In this document: one piece after another, positions 25,693-34,742 of the stretch
Layout of the letters: every line of letters starts with the position of its first letter
Position numbering within the stretch: position 1 is the stretch's first letter
Assembly (NCBI GenBank): GCA_045537065.1
Contig: JAZSOT010000015.1
Span: 1 to 64,000, forward strand
DNA: 64,000 nucleotides
Direction: 5' to 3'
From: RGIG8709 sp045537065
Lineage (GTDB): Bacteria > Bacillota > Clostridia > Monoglobales > Monoglobaceae
Position numbers and translations under genes: made by a program
The notes under the pieces: generated by a model
What the model was told of the DNA's origin: nothing
Database searches by the model: none
The model's input: the letters and a program-made list of their open reading frames with translations, nothing else

Positions 25693-26295
25693 ATTAAAAG
25701 ATTAGCTATTTTTGGTGGAACTTTTAATCCCCCTCATATAGGTCATTTAAAACTTGCAGAATGTGCTCTTAGAAGTTTAAATGCGGATAAAATAATATTT
25801 ATGACGGCGGGGAATCCGCCGCATAAAAATATTAGAAATTATCTCAGCGGGGATATTCGTTTTGAGATGGTTAAACTTCTTATTTCGGATAACGAAAACT
25901 ATATTGCCTCTAATTTTGAAATAAAAAAGGATGGACCAAGCTACACCGCCCATACACTTTCTGAGTTTAAGGCTATTTATCCCGAATATGAACTTTGTTT
26001 TATTATTGGTCTTGATTCGTTTTATGACCTTGAAAAATGGTATAAGCCCGAAGTTATATTTGAAAAAGCGGTTATTGCTGTTTCCTTGAGAGGTGGTATA
26101 GACTCTGCCTTATTTGAAGAAAGAAAGTTTTATTACGAAGTAAAGTATAATGCAAAATTTGAATTTATATCCATGCCGGAAATAGATATTTCTTCGTCAC
26201 AAATCAGGTTTAAAATTAAAAATGGCGAATCTATCAAGGGACTTACATCAGATGCTGTTGAGAAATATATAACTGACAATAATTTGTATAAATAG
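25693..26295 (+). CDS. nadD: Nicotinate-nucleotide adenylyltransferase, probable AUU start
   Basis: Makes nicotinate adenine dinucleotide for NAD. GGTFNPPHIGHLKLAE holds the nucleotidyltransferase HxGH, and the C-terminal ISSSQIRFKI is the matching SSxxR motif. The start is unusual: AGGAG at 25680-25684 is followed 8 nt later by ATT 25693, which aligns with the Met of the family start (xKRLAIFGGTF). The only in-frame alternative, GTG 25684, overlaps that ribosome binding site. About 200 residues. It follows the propeller gene with no gap and precedes yqeK. Confidence 0.9.
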   Translation: MKRLAIFGGTFNPPHIGHLKLAECALRSLNADKIIFMTAGNPPHKNIRNYLSGDIRFEMVKLLISDNENYIASNFEIKKDGPSYTAHTLSEFKAIYPEYELCFIIGLDSFYDLEKWYKPEVIFEKAVIAVSLRGGIDSALFEERKFYYEVKYNAKFEFISMPEIDISSSQIRFKIKNGESIKGLTSDAVEKYITDNNLYK

Positions 26296-26305
26296 GTGTT
26301 TTTCT

Positions 26306-26866
26306 ATGTTTTGTGAGCAAATCAAGGAATATATAGAGAATAATTTATCTTTGAAAAGATACAGACATTCTGTTTCTGTTGCGGAAGAAGCAAAAAAGCT
26401 TGCTGAAAAGTATAACACAAGCATTCAAAAGGCTTATTTTGCCGGCCTTGCACATGATATGGCAAAAGAGATTGAAAAAGAGGAAACCATGCGAATTCTC
26501 AAGAAATTCGGTAGGGAGGATTTATCCAATAGGTATCCCTACCCATTAATTCATGGACCTGTTTCGGCATTAATTTTAAAAAATGATTTTTTGGTTGATG
26601 ATGAAGAAATTCTTGATGCAGTATGGTATCATACAACCGGCAAAGAGGATATGTCAATGCTTTCAAAAATAATATATATTGCTGATTTTATAGAGCCAAA
26701 CAGAAGTTTTGAAGGTGTAGAAAATGTCAGAAAACTTGCCTACAGCAATATAGATAAGGCTATTGTAGAGGGTGCAGGAATTGTTATATGTAACACAATA
26801 TCAAGAGGATTGCCACTCGATGTTGACACGGTGCTTGCCAGAAATTATCTTTTAAGCAGTATTTAA
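26306..26866 (+). CDS. yqeK: HD-domain hydrolase YqeK (diadenosine tetraphosphatase type)
   Basis: A 186-residue HD phosphohydrolase; the family includes symmetrical Ap4A hydrolases. The metal site is shown by RYRHSVSVAEEA, AGLAHDMAKE, HGPVSA, and later IIYIADFIEPNR. ATG 26306 has AGGTG upstream. The nadD-yqeK-LCP-rsfS-leuS order is conserved in Firmicutes. Confidence 0.92.
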   Translation: MFCEQIKEYIENNLSLKRYRHSVSVAEEAKKLAEKYNTSIQKAYFAGLAHDMAKEIEKEETMRILKKFGREDLSNRYPYPLIHGPVSALILKNDFLVDDEEILDAVWYHTTGKEDMSMLSKIIYIADFIEPNRSFEGVENVRKLAYSNIDKAIVEGAGIVICNTISRGLPLDVDTVLARNYLLSSI

Positions 26867-26891
26867 ATTTAGTATAAGGAGTCACGTTAAA

Positions 26892-28100
26892 ATGAAAATT
26901 AAATCTCCAAAGAGATTGATAATATTTGTTGTTGTTTTAACATTAATAGTAAGTCTATTTTATGTTTTTGCATCAATTGGTTCAGGTGTTAATTTTTCGT
27001 TTTTAACTAAAAATAAAACAATAAATTCCAAGGCTCTTCAAAATTTTGTTGTTGCAGGAGTGGATGAACTTGGGCAGAGAACAGACCTTATACTTTTTTG
27101 CCAGTATAACAGTATAACTAAAGATGTTAATGTTTTGCAAATTCCTAGAGATACAAAGGTTGAAACAAAGAGATATGACAAAAAAATAAATTCAGCATAT
27201 GGTACTGATAAAAAAGAAATAGCACTTTATGATGATGTTGAAAATATTGTTGGAATAAGACCTGATAAATATGTTATAGTCAGTTTTAAGGCATTTAGAG
27301 AGCTTATAGATGTTATAGGCGGAGTTGAGGTTAATGTTCCATTTAGAATGTATTATAATGACCCTTATCAAAATCTTACAATTGACTTATATCCCGGACT
27401 CCAAAATCTTGATGGCAGACATGCTGAAATGTTTATGAGATTCAGAATGAATGATGACGGAACGGGATATAAAAACGGGGATATTGATAGAATTGCAACT
27501 CAAAAAGAATTTTATTCACTTGTTATTGACAAGGTTTTAAGTGCTAAGAATGTCTTCAAAACACATAAGCTTCTTCAGGTTATAAAAAATAATGTTAAAA
27601 TGGATTTTACAGGAGAAGAAATCCTTGGGTATATTGGTGAAATTCCTTCCTTTAAAAAGGAAAATATTAATATTCATACATTGCCCGGAGAAGGGAAATA
27701 TGTTAACGGAATTTCATATTTTGTTCACGATGAAGAGAAAACAAATCTTATTATGAATCAATATTTTTCATCAGATAACAGAACCGTTGCATACAAAACG
27801 GTTAATCCCACAAAAAATAAGTTTATTAAAGTTGAAGTTATTAATTCAACATCTATAGACAGAGACCTCGTCGATATATGTAAAGTTGTTAGAGAAAAGC
27901 TTGAGAATCACGGGTTTACGGTTATTTCTTCGTATAATTCGGACAAGGTAAAGGATAAATCACAAATTGTTGACCACAATGGTAAAAATGCCTCTGAGGA
28001 GATTTTGAAAATTTTTAGCGGAGTTTCTGTTATAAATGATGACGATAAATCGGCAGATGCTGATGTTACTATTTATGTGGGGAATGATTTTAGTTTTTAA
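26892..28100 (+). CDS. LCP (LytR-CpsA-Psr) family wall-polymer ligase
   Basis: Attaches teichoic acid or other glycopolymers from a lipid carrier to peptidoglycan. A short cytoplasmic start and one transmembrane helix (about residues 8-30) precede the extracellular LCP domain with DELGQRTDLILF, IPRDTKVE, FIDVIGGVEV-like and DIDRIATQKEF. A C-terminal LytR_C domain spans about 310-402. AAGGAG lies before ATG 26892. It may provide wall polymers to which the SLH protein could bind, but that is inference. Confidence 0.92.
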   Translation: MKIKSPKRLIIFVVVLTLIVSLFYVFASIGSGVNFSFLTKNKTINSKALQNFVVAGVDELGQRTDLILFCQYNSITKDVNVLQIPRDTKVETKRYDKKINSAYGTDKKEIALYDDVENIVGIRPDKYVIVSFKAFRELIDVIGGVEVNVPFRMYYNDPYQNLTIDLYPGLQNLDGRHAEMFMRFRMNDDGTGYKNGDIDRIATQKEFYSLVIDKVLSAKNVFKTHKLLQVIKNNVKMDFTGEEILGYIGEIPSFKKENINIHTLPGEGKYVNGISYFVHDEEKTNLIMNQYFSSDNRTVAYKTVNPTKNKFIKVEVINSTSIDRDLVDICKVVREKLENHGFTVISSYNSDKVKDKSQIVDHNGKNASEEILKIFSGVSVINDDDKSADADVTIYVGNDFSF

Positions 28101-28124
28101 TATTGATGGAAAGGATTATTGTTT

Positions 28125-28484
28125 ATGGGAATAAATAATGAAACTGTAAATAAAATAATAATGGCACTTGATTCAAAGAAGGCAACTGATATAAAAGCTT
28201 TGTATGTTGGAGATATAACAACTATAACAGATTATTTTGTTATAGCTACCGCAAACTCCAAACTGCAGGCGCAGGCTTTTTGTGACCATCTTGAAGAGGT
28301 TTTGCTTAAAGATGGCATAAAGCATATTAATAAAGAAGGTTATAATGCGGCTGAGTGGATACTTCTTGGATATGAAGATGTTGTTGTTCATATATTCCTT
28401 GGGGAGTCAAGAGAATTTTATGGACTTGAATACATCTGGAAAGATGCTGCGTTTTTAGATATTTCAGATTTACTTATTGATTAA
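28125..28484 (+). CDS. rsfS: Ribosomal silencing factor RsfS
   Basis: Binds L14 of the 50S subunit and blocks subunit joining when nutrients are low. The family core is TDYFVIATANSKLQAQAF and the C-terminal WILLGYEDVVVHIFL. ATG 28125 follows GGAAAGG; a TTG two codons upstream is ignored. 119 residues, between the LCP gene and leuS. Confidence 0.95.
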   Translation: MGINNETVNKIIMALDSKKATDIKALYVGDITTITDYFVIATANSKLQAQAFCDHLEEVLLKDGIKHINKEGYNAAEWILLGYEDVVVHIFLGESREFYGLEYIWKDAAFLDISDLLID

Positions 28485-28513
28485 TTTGATTTTAACCGAA
28501 AGGATGAATAAAT

Positions 28514-30985
28514 ATGAAGTACGATTTTAAAGCAACTGAAAGCAAATGGCAGAAAAAATGGGAAGAAGAAAACTTATTTAAGATTACTGAAGATGAGTCA
28601 AAACCCAAGTATTACACACTTGAAATGTTCCCGTATCCGTCAGGAAACCTACATATGGGACACGTGCGTAACTATTCAATAGGTGATGTTGTTGCGAGAT
28701 ATAAGTCTATGCAAGGCTTTAATGTTCTCCACCCTATGGGATGGGATTCATTTGGTCTTCCGGCTGAGAATGCTGCAATAAAAAATGGTACACCGCCTGC
28801 TGAATGGACTTTTAAGAATATTGACAATATGAGGCAGCAGCTAAAAAGTCTTGGCTTCAGTATTGACTGGTCAAGAGAGGTTGCAACTGCTAAACCGGAT
28901 TATTATAAATTTACTCAATGGATGTTTTCAAAGCTATATGAAAACGGACTTGCCTACAAAAAGAAATCATTCGTAAACTGGTGTCCATCCTGTAATACTG
29001 TTCTTGCAAACGAACAGGTTGTTAACGGAAAATGCGAAAGATGTAAGAGTGAGGTAACAAAAAAAGACCTTGAACAATGGTTTTTTAAGATTACCGATTA
29101 CGCACAGAGACTTCTTGATGATATTGATAAACTAAAAGGCTGGCCTGATAAGGTAAAAAGTATGCAGTCAAACTGGATAGGACGTTCAGAAGGTGCGGAG
29201 GTTAACTTTAAAATTGATGGAACAGATGAAGAGCTTACTGTATATACAACACGTCCTGATACTTTATTCGGAGTGTCTTATATGGTTATTGCTCCTGAAC
29301 ATCCAATTGTTGAAAAACTTATTTCGGGTCGTCCTGAAGAAGCAAAATGCCGTGAATTTATAAAGAAAGTTCATGGATTGAGTGAAATTGCAAGATCTGC
29401 AACAGATACAGAAAAAGAAGGGGTATTTACAGGAATTTATGTTATTAATCCTATTAATGACGAGAAAGTTCCGCTATATCTTGCAAACTATGTTTTTGTT
29501 GATTATGGAACAGGTATTGTTATGGGTGTTCCAGCTCATGACCAGAGAGACTTTGATTTTGCAAAAAAATATGACCTGCCAATAAGAATAGTTATCCAGC
29601 CAAAGGATTTTGAACTGAAATCAGACGAAATAACAGAATCATTTGCCGCAGAAGGTGTGATGGTTAATTCAGGTAGATTTGACGGGCTTTCAAATCAGGT
29701 TGCTATAAAAGAAATTATCTCTTATCTTGAAGAAAATAATATAGGTAAGAGAACGGTTAATTTTAGACTAAGGGACTGGCTTATTTCCCGCCAGAGATAC
29801 TGGGGAGCTCCGATTCCTGTTGTTTATTGTGAAAAGTGCGGAGAAGTGCTTGTGCCTGAAAAAGACCTTCCTGTTATGCTTCCTGAAAATGTTAAGTTTA
29901 CAGGTCAGGGAAAATCACCTCTTTCTGAATGTGAGGAATTTTTGAACACAACTTGTCCAAAGTGCGGCGGTCCCGCAAAAAGAGAAGCTGACACTATGGA
30001 TACCTTCGTATGTTCTTCATGGTATTTCTTAAGATATTGTGATCCGCACAACAGTGAGGTTCCTTTTGATAAGAAAAAAATTGATTACTGGATGAATGTT
30101 GACCAGTATATCGGTGGCGTTGAACATGCTATATTGCATCTTTTGTATGCAAGATTTTTCACAAAGGTTTTATATGATTTAAAATATGTATCTTGTGAAG
30201 AACCTTTTGAAAACCTTCTTACACAGGGTATGGTTTTAAAAGACGGAAGTAAAATGAGTAAGTCTGTCGGAAATGTTGTCAGCCCCGATGAAATAATTGA
30301 AAAATATGGTGCAGATACTGCAAGACTCTTTATATTATTTGCTGCTCCTCCCGAAAGAGATCTCGACTGGAATGATACTGCAGTTGAGGGTGCATATAGA
30401 TTTATAAATCGTGTGTTCAGGGCAGTTGATGAATTATCAGGATTAATTACCGACGAAAAAGTTTGTCAGGATTCACTTTCAGATGATGATAAAAAATTGA
30501 GACTTGCAATGCATTCTTCAATTAAGAAAGTTACAGATGACTTTGAACGCTTTAGCTTTAACACAGCAATAAGCAGTATTATGGAAGCGGTTAATGCTTT
30601 GTATCAGTATAAAGATGGTAAAACTGCTGATGAAATGAACAAGGCCTTAATAACAGAAACTATAAAAAATCTTATTATTATGCTTTCGCCTTTTGTTCCC
30701 CATGTTGCACAGGAAATGTGGGAAATTGTTGGTGAAAATGAGCAGCTTATGAATGTTGCTTGGCCAAAATACGATAAGGATGCTTTAGTTGTTTCTGAAA
30801 TAGAACTTGCAGTTCAGATTAACGGAAAAGTTAAAGATAAGGTTATGGTTCCTGCTGAAAGCACACAGGATGAAATCAAAGATATCGTTCTTAATAGTTC
30901 AAAAGTTAAGGAACTTATTGGGGATATGAGTGTTGTTAAATGTATTGTTGTTCCTAAAAAGCTTGTCAATATTGTTATTAAATAA
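28514..30985 (+). CDS. leuS: Leucyl-tRNA synthetase
   Basis: Class I synthetase of 823 residues. HIGH motif PYPSGNLHMGHVRNY, KMSKS motif as DGSKMSKSVGNVV, a large editing domain (about 220-420) with TTRPDTLFGVS, and a C-terminal anticodon-binding region. It has zinc-like Cys pairs (CPSC/CERC and CEKC/CPKC). AAAGGATG precedes the ATG. No T-box leader fits into the 29-nt gap upstream, so expression depends on the operon promoter. Confidence 0.98.
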   Translation: MKYDFKATESKWQKKWEEENLFKITEDESKPKYYTLEMFPYPSGNLHMGHVRNYSIGDVVARYKSMQGFNVLHPMGWDSFGLPAENAAIKNGTPPAEWTFKNIDNMRQQLKSLGFSIDWSREVATAKPDYYKFTQWMFSKLYENGLAYKKKSFVNWCPSCNTVLANEQVVNGKCERCKSEVTKKDLEQWFFKITDYAQRLLDDIDKLKGWPDKVKSMQSNWIGRSEGAEVNFKIDGTDEELTVYTTRPDTLFGVSYMVIAPEHPIVEKLISGRPEEAKCREFIKKVHGLSEIARSATDTEKEGVFTGIYVINPINDEKVPLYLANYVFVDYGTGIVMGVPAHDQRDFDFAKKYDLPIRIVIQPKDFELKSDEITESFAAEGVMVNSGRFDGLSNQVAIKEIISYLEENNIGKRTVNFRLRDWLISRQRYWGAPIPVVYCEKCGEVLVPEKDLPVMLPENVKFTGQGKSPLSECEEFLNTTCPKCGGPAKREADTMDTFVCSSWYFLRYCDPHNSEVPFDKKKIDYWMNVDQYIGGVEHAILHLLYARFFTKVLYDLKYVSCEEPFENLLTQGMVLKDGSKMSKSVGNVVSPDEIIEKYGADTARLFILFAAPPERDLDWNDTAVEGAYRFINRVFRAVDELSGLITDEKVCQDSLSDDDKKLRLAMHSSIKKVTDDFERFSFNTAISSIMEAVNALYQYKDGKTADEMNKALITETIKNLIIMLSPFVPHVAQEMWEIVGENEQLMNVAWPKYDKDALVVSEIELAVQINGKVKDKVMVPAESTQDEIKDIVLNSSKVKELIGDMSVVKCIVVPKKLVNIVIK

Positions 30986-31002
30986 ATATAAAATGAAAGG
31001 TA

Positions 31003-32349
31003 ATGATTAAATTGAATAAAAACATTTCTCTTGATTACAGTAAAGCGTGTAGTTTCTTCAGTGAAGAAGAGCTTAACAATATTAAGACCCAGGTTAGTGC
31101 AGCTCATAGCCTACTTCATAATAAAACAGGAGCAGGTTCAGACTTTCTAGGTTGGGTTGATTTACCTGAAAATTATGATAAAGAAGAGTTTGCAAGAATA
31201 AAAAAAGCAGCAGAAAAAATAAGAAATGATTCAGATGTTTTGGTTGTTATCGGAATCGGTGGTTCTTATCTTGGCGCAAAGGCTGCAATTGATTTTCTTT
31301 GCGGAACATTTTATAACACTAACAAAAAGCCTGAAATTGTTTTTGCAGGTAACAGCATAAGCCCTAACTATCTTAATGATTTATTAAAATCATTAGACGG
31401 TAAGGATGTAAGTGTTAATGTTATTTCAAAATCAGGTACAACAACAGAGCCTGCAGTAGCTTTTAGAATTTTCAAAAGCTATCTTGAAAATAAATATGGA
31501 AAAGAAGAGGCTGCAAAGAGAATTTATGCAACCACAGACAAGGAAAAAGGTGCTCTTAAAAAGCTTGCAGATGCTGAGGGATATGAATCCTTTGTTGTAC
31601 CTGATGATGTTGGTGGAAGATATTCTGTTTTAACTGCTGTTGGACTTTTGCCGATTGCGGTTTGCGGTGCAGATATTGACCTTATTATGAAAGGTGCATA
31701 TGATGCCAGAGAGTTTTATTCTTCTGAATCTTTGGAGGATAATGACTGTTATTTATATGCAGCTATAAGAAATATACTTTACAGAAAAGGCAAAACTATC
31801 GAAATGCTTGTAAACTATGAGCCTGCTCTCCAGTATTTTATTGAATGGTGGAAGCAACTTTATGGTGAAAGTGAAGGAAAAGACCAGAAGGGTATATTCC
31901 CTGCAGGTGCTTGCTTCTCAACAGACCTTCATTCAATGGGACAATATATTCAGGATGGTAGAAGAGACTTATTTGAAACAGTTCTTTATGTTGAAAATCC
32001 TGAATCTGACATTGTTATTGAAGAAGAAAAAGAAAACATAGACGGGCTTAATTTCCTTGCAGGAAGAACAATGGATTTTGTGAACAAAAAAGCCTTTGAA
32101 GGAACATTACTCGCTCATACAGATGGCGGAGTTCCAAATCTTATTCTTAAACTTAAAGATATGAAAGAAGAGACTTTTGGACAGATTGTTTATTTCTTTG
32201 AAAAGGCTTGCGGTATAAGCGGATATATTCTTGGCGTTAATCCGTTTAACCAGCCGGGAGTTGAAAGCTATAAAAAGAATATGTTTGCTCTTCTTGGTAA
32301 GCCGGGATATGAAGACGAGAAAGCAAAACTTGAAGAAAGGCTTAAATAA
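31003..32349 (+). CDS. pgi: Glucose-6-phosphate isomerase
   Basis: Interconverts glucose-6-phosphate and fructose-6-phosphate. VIGIGGSYLGAKAA and SKSGTTTEPA are sugar-phosphate-binding, DVGGRYSVLTAVGLLP is the PGI signature, and the late VNPFNQPGVESYK matches the C-terminal lysine site. 448 residues, typical of Firmicutes. ATG 31003 lies only 2 nt after AAAGG; TTG 31012, three codons later, is a possible start with more conventional spacing. Confidence 0.96.
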   Translation: MIKLNKNISLDYSKACSFFSEEELNNIKTQVSAAHSLLHNKTGAGSDFLGWVDLPENYDKEEFARIKKAAEKIRNDSDVLVVIGIGGSYLGAKAAIDFLCGTFYNTNKKPEIVFAGNSISPNYLNDLLKSLDGKDVSVNVISKSGTTTEPAVAFRIFKSYLENKYGKEEAAKRIYATTDKEKGALKKLADAEGYESFVVPDDVGGRYSVLTAVGLLPIAVCGADIDLIMKGAYDAREFYSSESLEDNDCYLYAAIRNILYRKGKTIEMLVNYEPALQYFIEWWKQLYGESEGKDQKGIFPAGACFSTDLHSMGQYIQDGRRDLFETVLYVENPESDIVIEEEKENIDGLNFLAGRTMDFVNKKAFEGTLLAHTDGGVPNLILKLKDMKEETFGQIVYFFEKACGISGYILGVNPFNQPGVESYKKNMFALLGKPGYEDEKAKLEERLK

Positions 32350-32370
32350 TTAAAAAATTTTAAAAAACTA

Positions 32371-32399
32371 TTGAGTATTTTTAAATTTTATGTTATTAT
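32371..32399 (+). promoter_or_regulatory. Promoter for the small P-loop gene
   Basis: TTGAGT at 32371-32376, 17-nt spacer, TATTAT at 32394-32399. Leader of about 35 nt to the ATG at 32441. Confidence 0.7.
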
Positions 32400-32440
32400 A
32401 TTACTGAAGATAAAAAAGACACTCAGAGGAGGTTAGTTTT

Positions 32441-32851
32441 ATGATTAAATTTACTATTGGATTAAAAGGTACGGGCAAAACTAAAAAACTTATTGATGCA
32501 GTTAATGCTGCTATCAAAGAAGAAAAAGGTAATGTGGTTTGCATAACAGAGGGTAATCGTCTTATGCATGACATAGACCGTGATGTTCGTATGATAAATA
32601 CAGATAATTTTGATGTTAAAAATTTTGATATGTTCACAGGACTCTTATATGGAATTATGGCACAGAATTTTGATGTTACCCACATTTTCATTGATAGTTT
32701 GTTTAAAAGTGTTCCCGGTGAAAAAATTGAAAATATTGATGCTTTAACTGATAGCCTTGAGAAACTGGAAGAAAAGTTTGGCGTTTCATTTACAGTTATG
32801 GTTTCAATTGACGAAGCTGAAGCTACTGATAAAATGAAAAAATATATTTAA
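32441..32851 (+). CDS. Small P-loop ATPase-like protein, function unknown
   Basis: A 136-residue protein with a Walker A motif GLKGTGKT at residues 7-14 and a Walker-B-like FIDSLFK after a hydrophobic strand near residue 85. No DNA-binding, membrane or partner domain is seen. Homologues in Clostridia are sometimes labelled twitching-motility or ATPase-like on weak grounds. It has its own promoter, GAGGAGG before the ATG, and a strong terminator after it, so it is nearly monocistronic. It could act as a nucleotide sensor, but the sequence does not say. Confidence 0.75.
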   Translation: MIKFTIGLKGTGKTKKLIDAVNAAIKEEKGNVVCITEGNRLMHDIDRDVRMINTDNFDVKNFDMFTGLLYGIMAQNFDVTHIFIDSLFKSVPGEKIENIDALTDSLEKLEEKFGVSFTVMVSIDEAEATDKMKKYI

Positions 32852-32882
32852 TTAGCTTCTTTGTCGGTTTAATTTAAATTAT

Positions 32883-32908
32883 AAGGGGAAGCTTTTTGCT
32901 TCCCCTTT
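32883..32908 (+). terminator. Terminator between the P-loop gene and thrC
   Basis: Perfect 10-bp GC-containing stem (32883-32892 and 32898-32907), loop TTTTT, three-base T tail followed by AACAATTATTTT. thrC begins 27 nt later with no clear promoter between. Confidence 0.85.
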
Positions 32909-32934
32909 AACAATTATTTTAAAGGTGAGTGAAA

Positions 32935-34431
32935 ATGAATTATATCAGTACGCGAAATAATCAAATAAAGGTTTTATCAAGTGTTGCAATAAAAAAAGGA
33001 ATTTCTGATGAAGGCGGACTTTTTGTTCCTTTTGAAATTCCAGAGATTTCTCTAGACGACATAAAAAAATTAGCTACATGTGACTATGTTGAAAGAGCAA
33101 CCTTTATTTTGGGAAAATATTTATCGGATTTTTCTGTTGACGAAGTAAAAGATTGTGCTAAAAATGCATATAGCACAGAAAAGTTTGGTTCATCAAATCC
33201 TGCACCGGTTAAGAAGCTTAATGACAGTACATATGTTTTGGAATTATGGCATGGACCAACGTGTGCTTTTAAGGATATGGCTCTTCAGATATTGCCTTAT
33301 CTTCTTACTTATTCAATCAAAAAAACTGGTGAGAAAAAGAATGTTGTTATTTTAGTTGCAACATCCGGTGATACTGGAAAAGCGGCATTAGAGGGCTTTA
33401 AGGATGTTCCTGGAACAAAAATCTCTGTTTTCTACCCAAGCGATGGCGTAAGTGATATACAGAAATTACAAATGATTACTCAGTCAGGTAACAATGTTAA
33501 TGTTGTCGGTATTCAGGGTAACTTTGATGATGCACAGAATGGTGTTAAAGCAATATTCACAGATGATTCTGTTAAAGAAAAACTTTTTGAAGATGGCTAT
33601 GTATTTTCATCTGCAAATTCAATTAACTGGGGCAGACTTGTTCCGCAGATTGTATATTATTTTTCAGCATACTGTGAAATGCTTAAAAATAATGAGATTT
33701 CTGCAGGGGAAAAGATTAATATATGTGTTCCAACAGGAAACTTTGGTAATATTTTAGCTGCGTATTATGCTAAAAAAATGGGACTTCCGGTTAATAAACT
33801 TATTTGTGCATCAAATAGCAATAATGTTTTATCCGAATTTATAAAGACAGGTGAATATGATAAAAATCGTGAATTTTATACAACGGTTTCACCATCTATG
33901 GATATTTTGATTTCAAGCAATCTTGAAAGACTTTTATTTGACCTTACAGGAAATGATTCAGATAAAGTTTCATTATGGATGAATAGCCTGAAAAATGATG
34001 GTTATTATAAAGTTGATGATAGTATAAAAGAAAAAATCAATGAATTGTTCTGGGGTGGATATTGTGATGATAACCTTACCAAAGAACAAATTTTTAAGGT
34101 GTTTGATAAATATGGTTACACCATTGACACTCACACGGCCGTTGCAATAGATGTTTATAACCAGTATGCAAAAGAAACAAATGATATAACTAAGACTGTT
34201 ATAGCATCAACGGCAAGTCCTTTTAAATTTAACCAGAGTGTTTTAGCAGCACTTGGTAAAGAAAACCAAATCAGTGGTTTAGATGATTTTGAATTATTAA
34301 ATCTTTTATCTAAGGTTTCAGGAATGGAAATCCCTGATAGTCTTGAAAGACTAAAAAACAGCGAAAAAAGATTTGAGTCTGTTGTTAAAAAAGATGAAAT
34401 GATAAACGCTGTTTTAGACTTTTTAAAATAA
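32935..34431 (+). CDS. thrC: Threonine synthase
   Basis: PLP enzyme that converts O-phosphohomoserine to threonine. The PLP lysine lies in HGPTCAFKDMALQ, the phosphate-binding ATSGDTGKAAL and the later PTGNFGNILAAY are typical. 498 residues, the longer thrC class. ATG 32935 has AAAGGTGAG at 32921-32929; the upstream in-frame GTG at 32929 overlaps it. Terminators bracket the gene. Confidence 0.96.
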   Translation: MNYISTRNNQIKVLSSVAIKKGISDEGGLFVPFEIPEISLDDIKKLATCDYVERATFILGKYLSDFSVDEVKDCAKNAYSTEKFGSSNPAPVKKLNDSTYVLELWHGPTCAFKDMALQILPYLLTYSIKKTGEKKNVVILVATSGDTGKAALEGFKDVPGTKISVFYPSDGVSDIQKLQMITQSGNNVNVVGIQGNFDDAQNGVKAIFTDDSVKEKLFEDGYVFSSANSINWGRLVPQIVYYFSAYCEMLKNNEISAGEKINICVPTGNFGNILAAYYAKKMGLPVNKLICASNSNNVLSEFIKTGEYDKNREFYTTVSPSMDILISSNLERLLFDLTGNDSDKVSLWMNSLKNDGYYKVDDSIKEKINELFWGGYCDDNLTKEQIFKVFDKYGYTIDTHTAVAIDVYNQYAKETNDITKTVIASTASPFKFNQSVLAALGKENQISGLDDFELLNLLSKVSGMEIPDSLERLKNSEKRFESVVKKDEMINAVLDFLK

Positions 34432-34435
34432 AATT

Positions 34436-34464
34436 AAAAGGGCAGATTTATCCGCCCTTTTATC
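34436..34464 (+). terminator. Probable bidirectional terminator between thrC and the antisense DUF1540 gene
   Basis: AAAAGGGC at 34436-34443 pairs with GCCCTTTT at 34454-34461 (8 bp) around a partly paired loop. It follows the thrC stop by 4 nt and also lies 20 nt beyond the end of the minus-strand gene. Confidence 0.75.
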
Positions 34465-34484
34465 AGTATAAATTTTTTATTAAT

Positions 34485-34649
34485 TTAGTTGCAACAGTTG
34501 TTAGGAACAAAAGTCTGGCATTCTGTGTCACAGGATGTTTTTGAATCTTTTCCGTTTACAACAATATATTCTGCTGTGCATTTGTTTCCTGCAGTATGGT
34601 GTTTACATTCTTCAACTGTGCAATCTACACCTTTTAAAATTTCTGGCAT
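34485..34649 (-). CDS. Small Cys-rich DUF1540-type protein
   Basis: A 54-residue protein on the minus strand (MPEILKGVDCTVEEC...), below common size cutoffs. Seven Cys and two His recur in the order VDC, EEC, KHH, KCTA, SC, DTEC, and a terminal NNCCN. This matches the DUF1540 pattern of small putative metal-binding proteins in Clostridia. The start has AGGAGA 6-7 nt upstream (plus-strand TCTCCT at 34656-34661). It is the only minus-strand gene for 16 kb on either side. Function is unknown; some relatives appear in sporulating species. Confidence 0.85.
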   Translation of the reverse strand: MPEILKGVDCTVEECKHHTAGNKCTAEYIVVNGKDSKTSCDTECQTFVPNNCCN

Positions 34650-34742
34650 AATGAAATCTCCTTTATATGATTTTAAAGCTTTCGCTTTTATTTTTATTAT
34701 GTCTTGATTTTAATTTATTATTCGCTGATGGAGGGAGAAAAT

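Noticed and set aside
28485..28513. Possible T-box leader for leuS
   Set aside because: The gap is 29 nt, far too small for a T-box.
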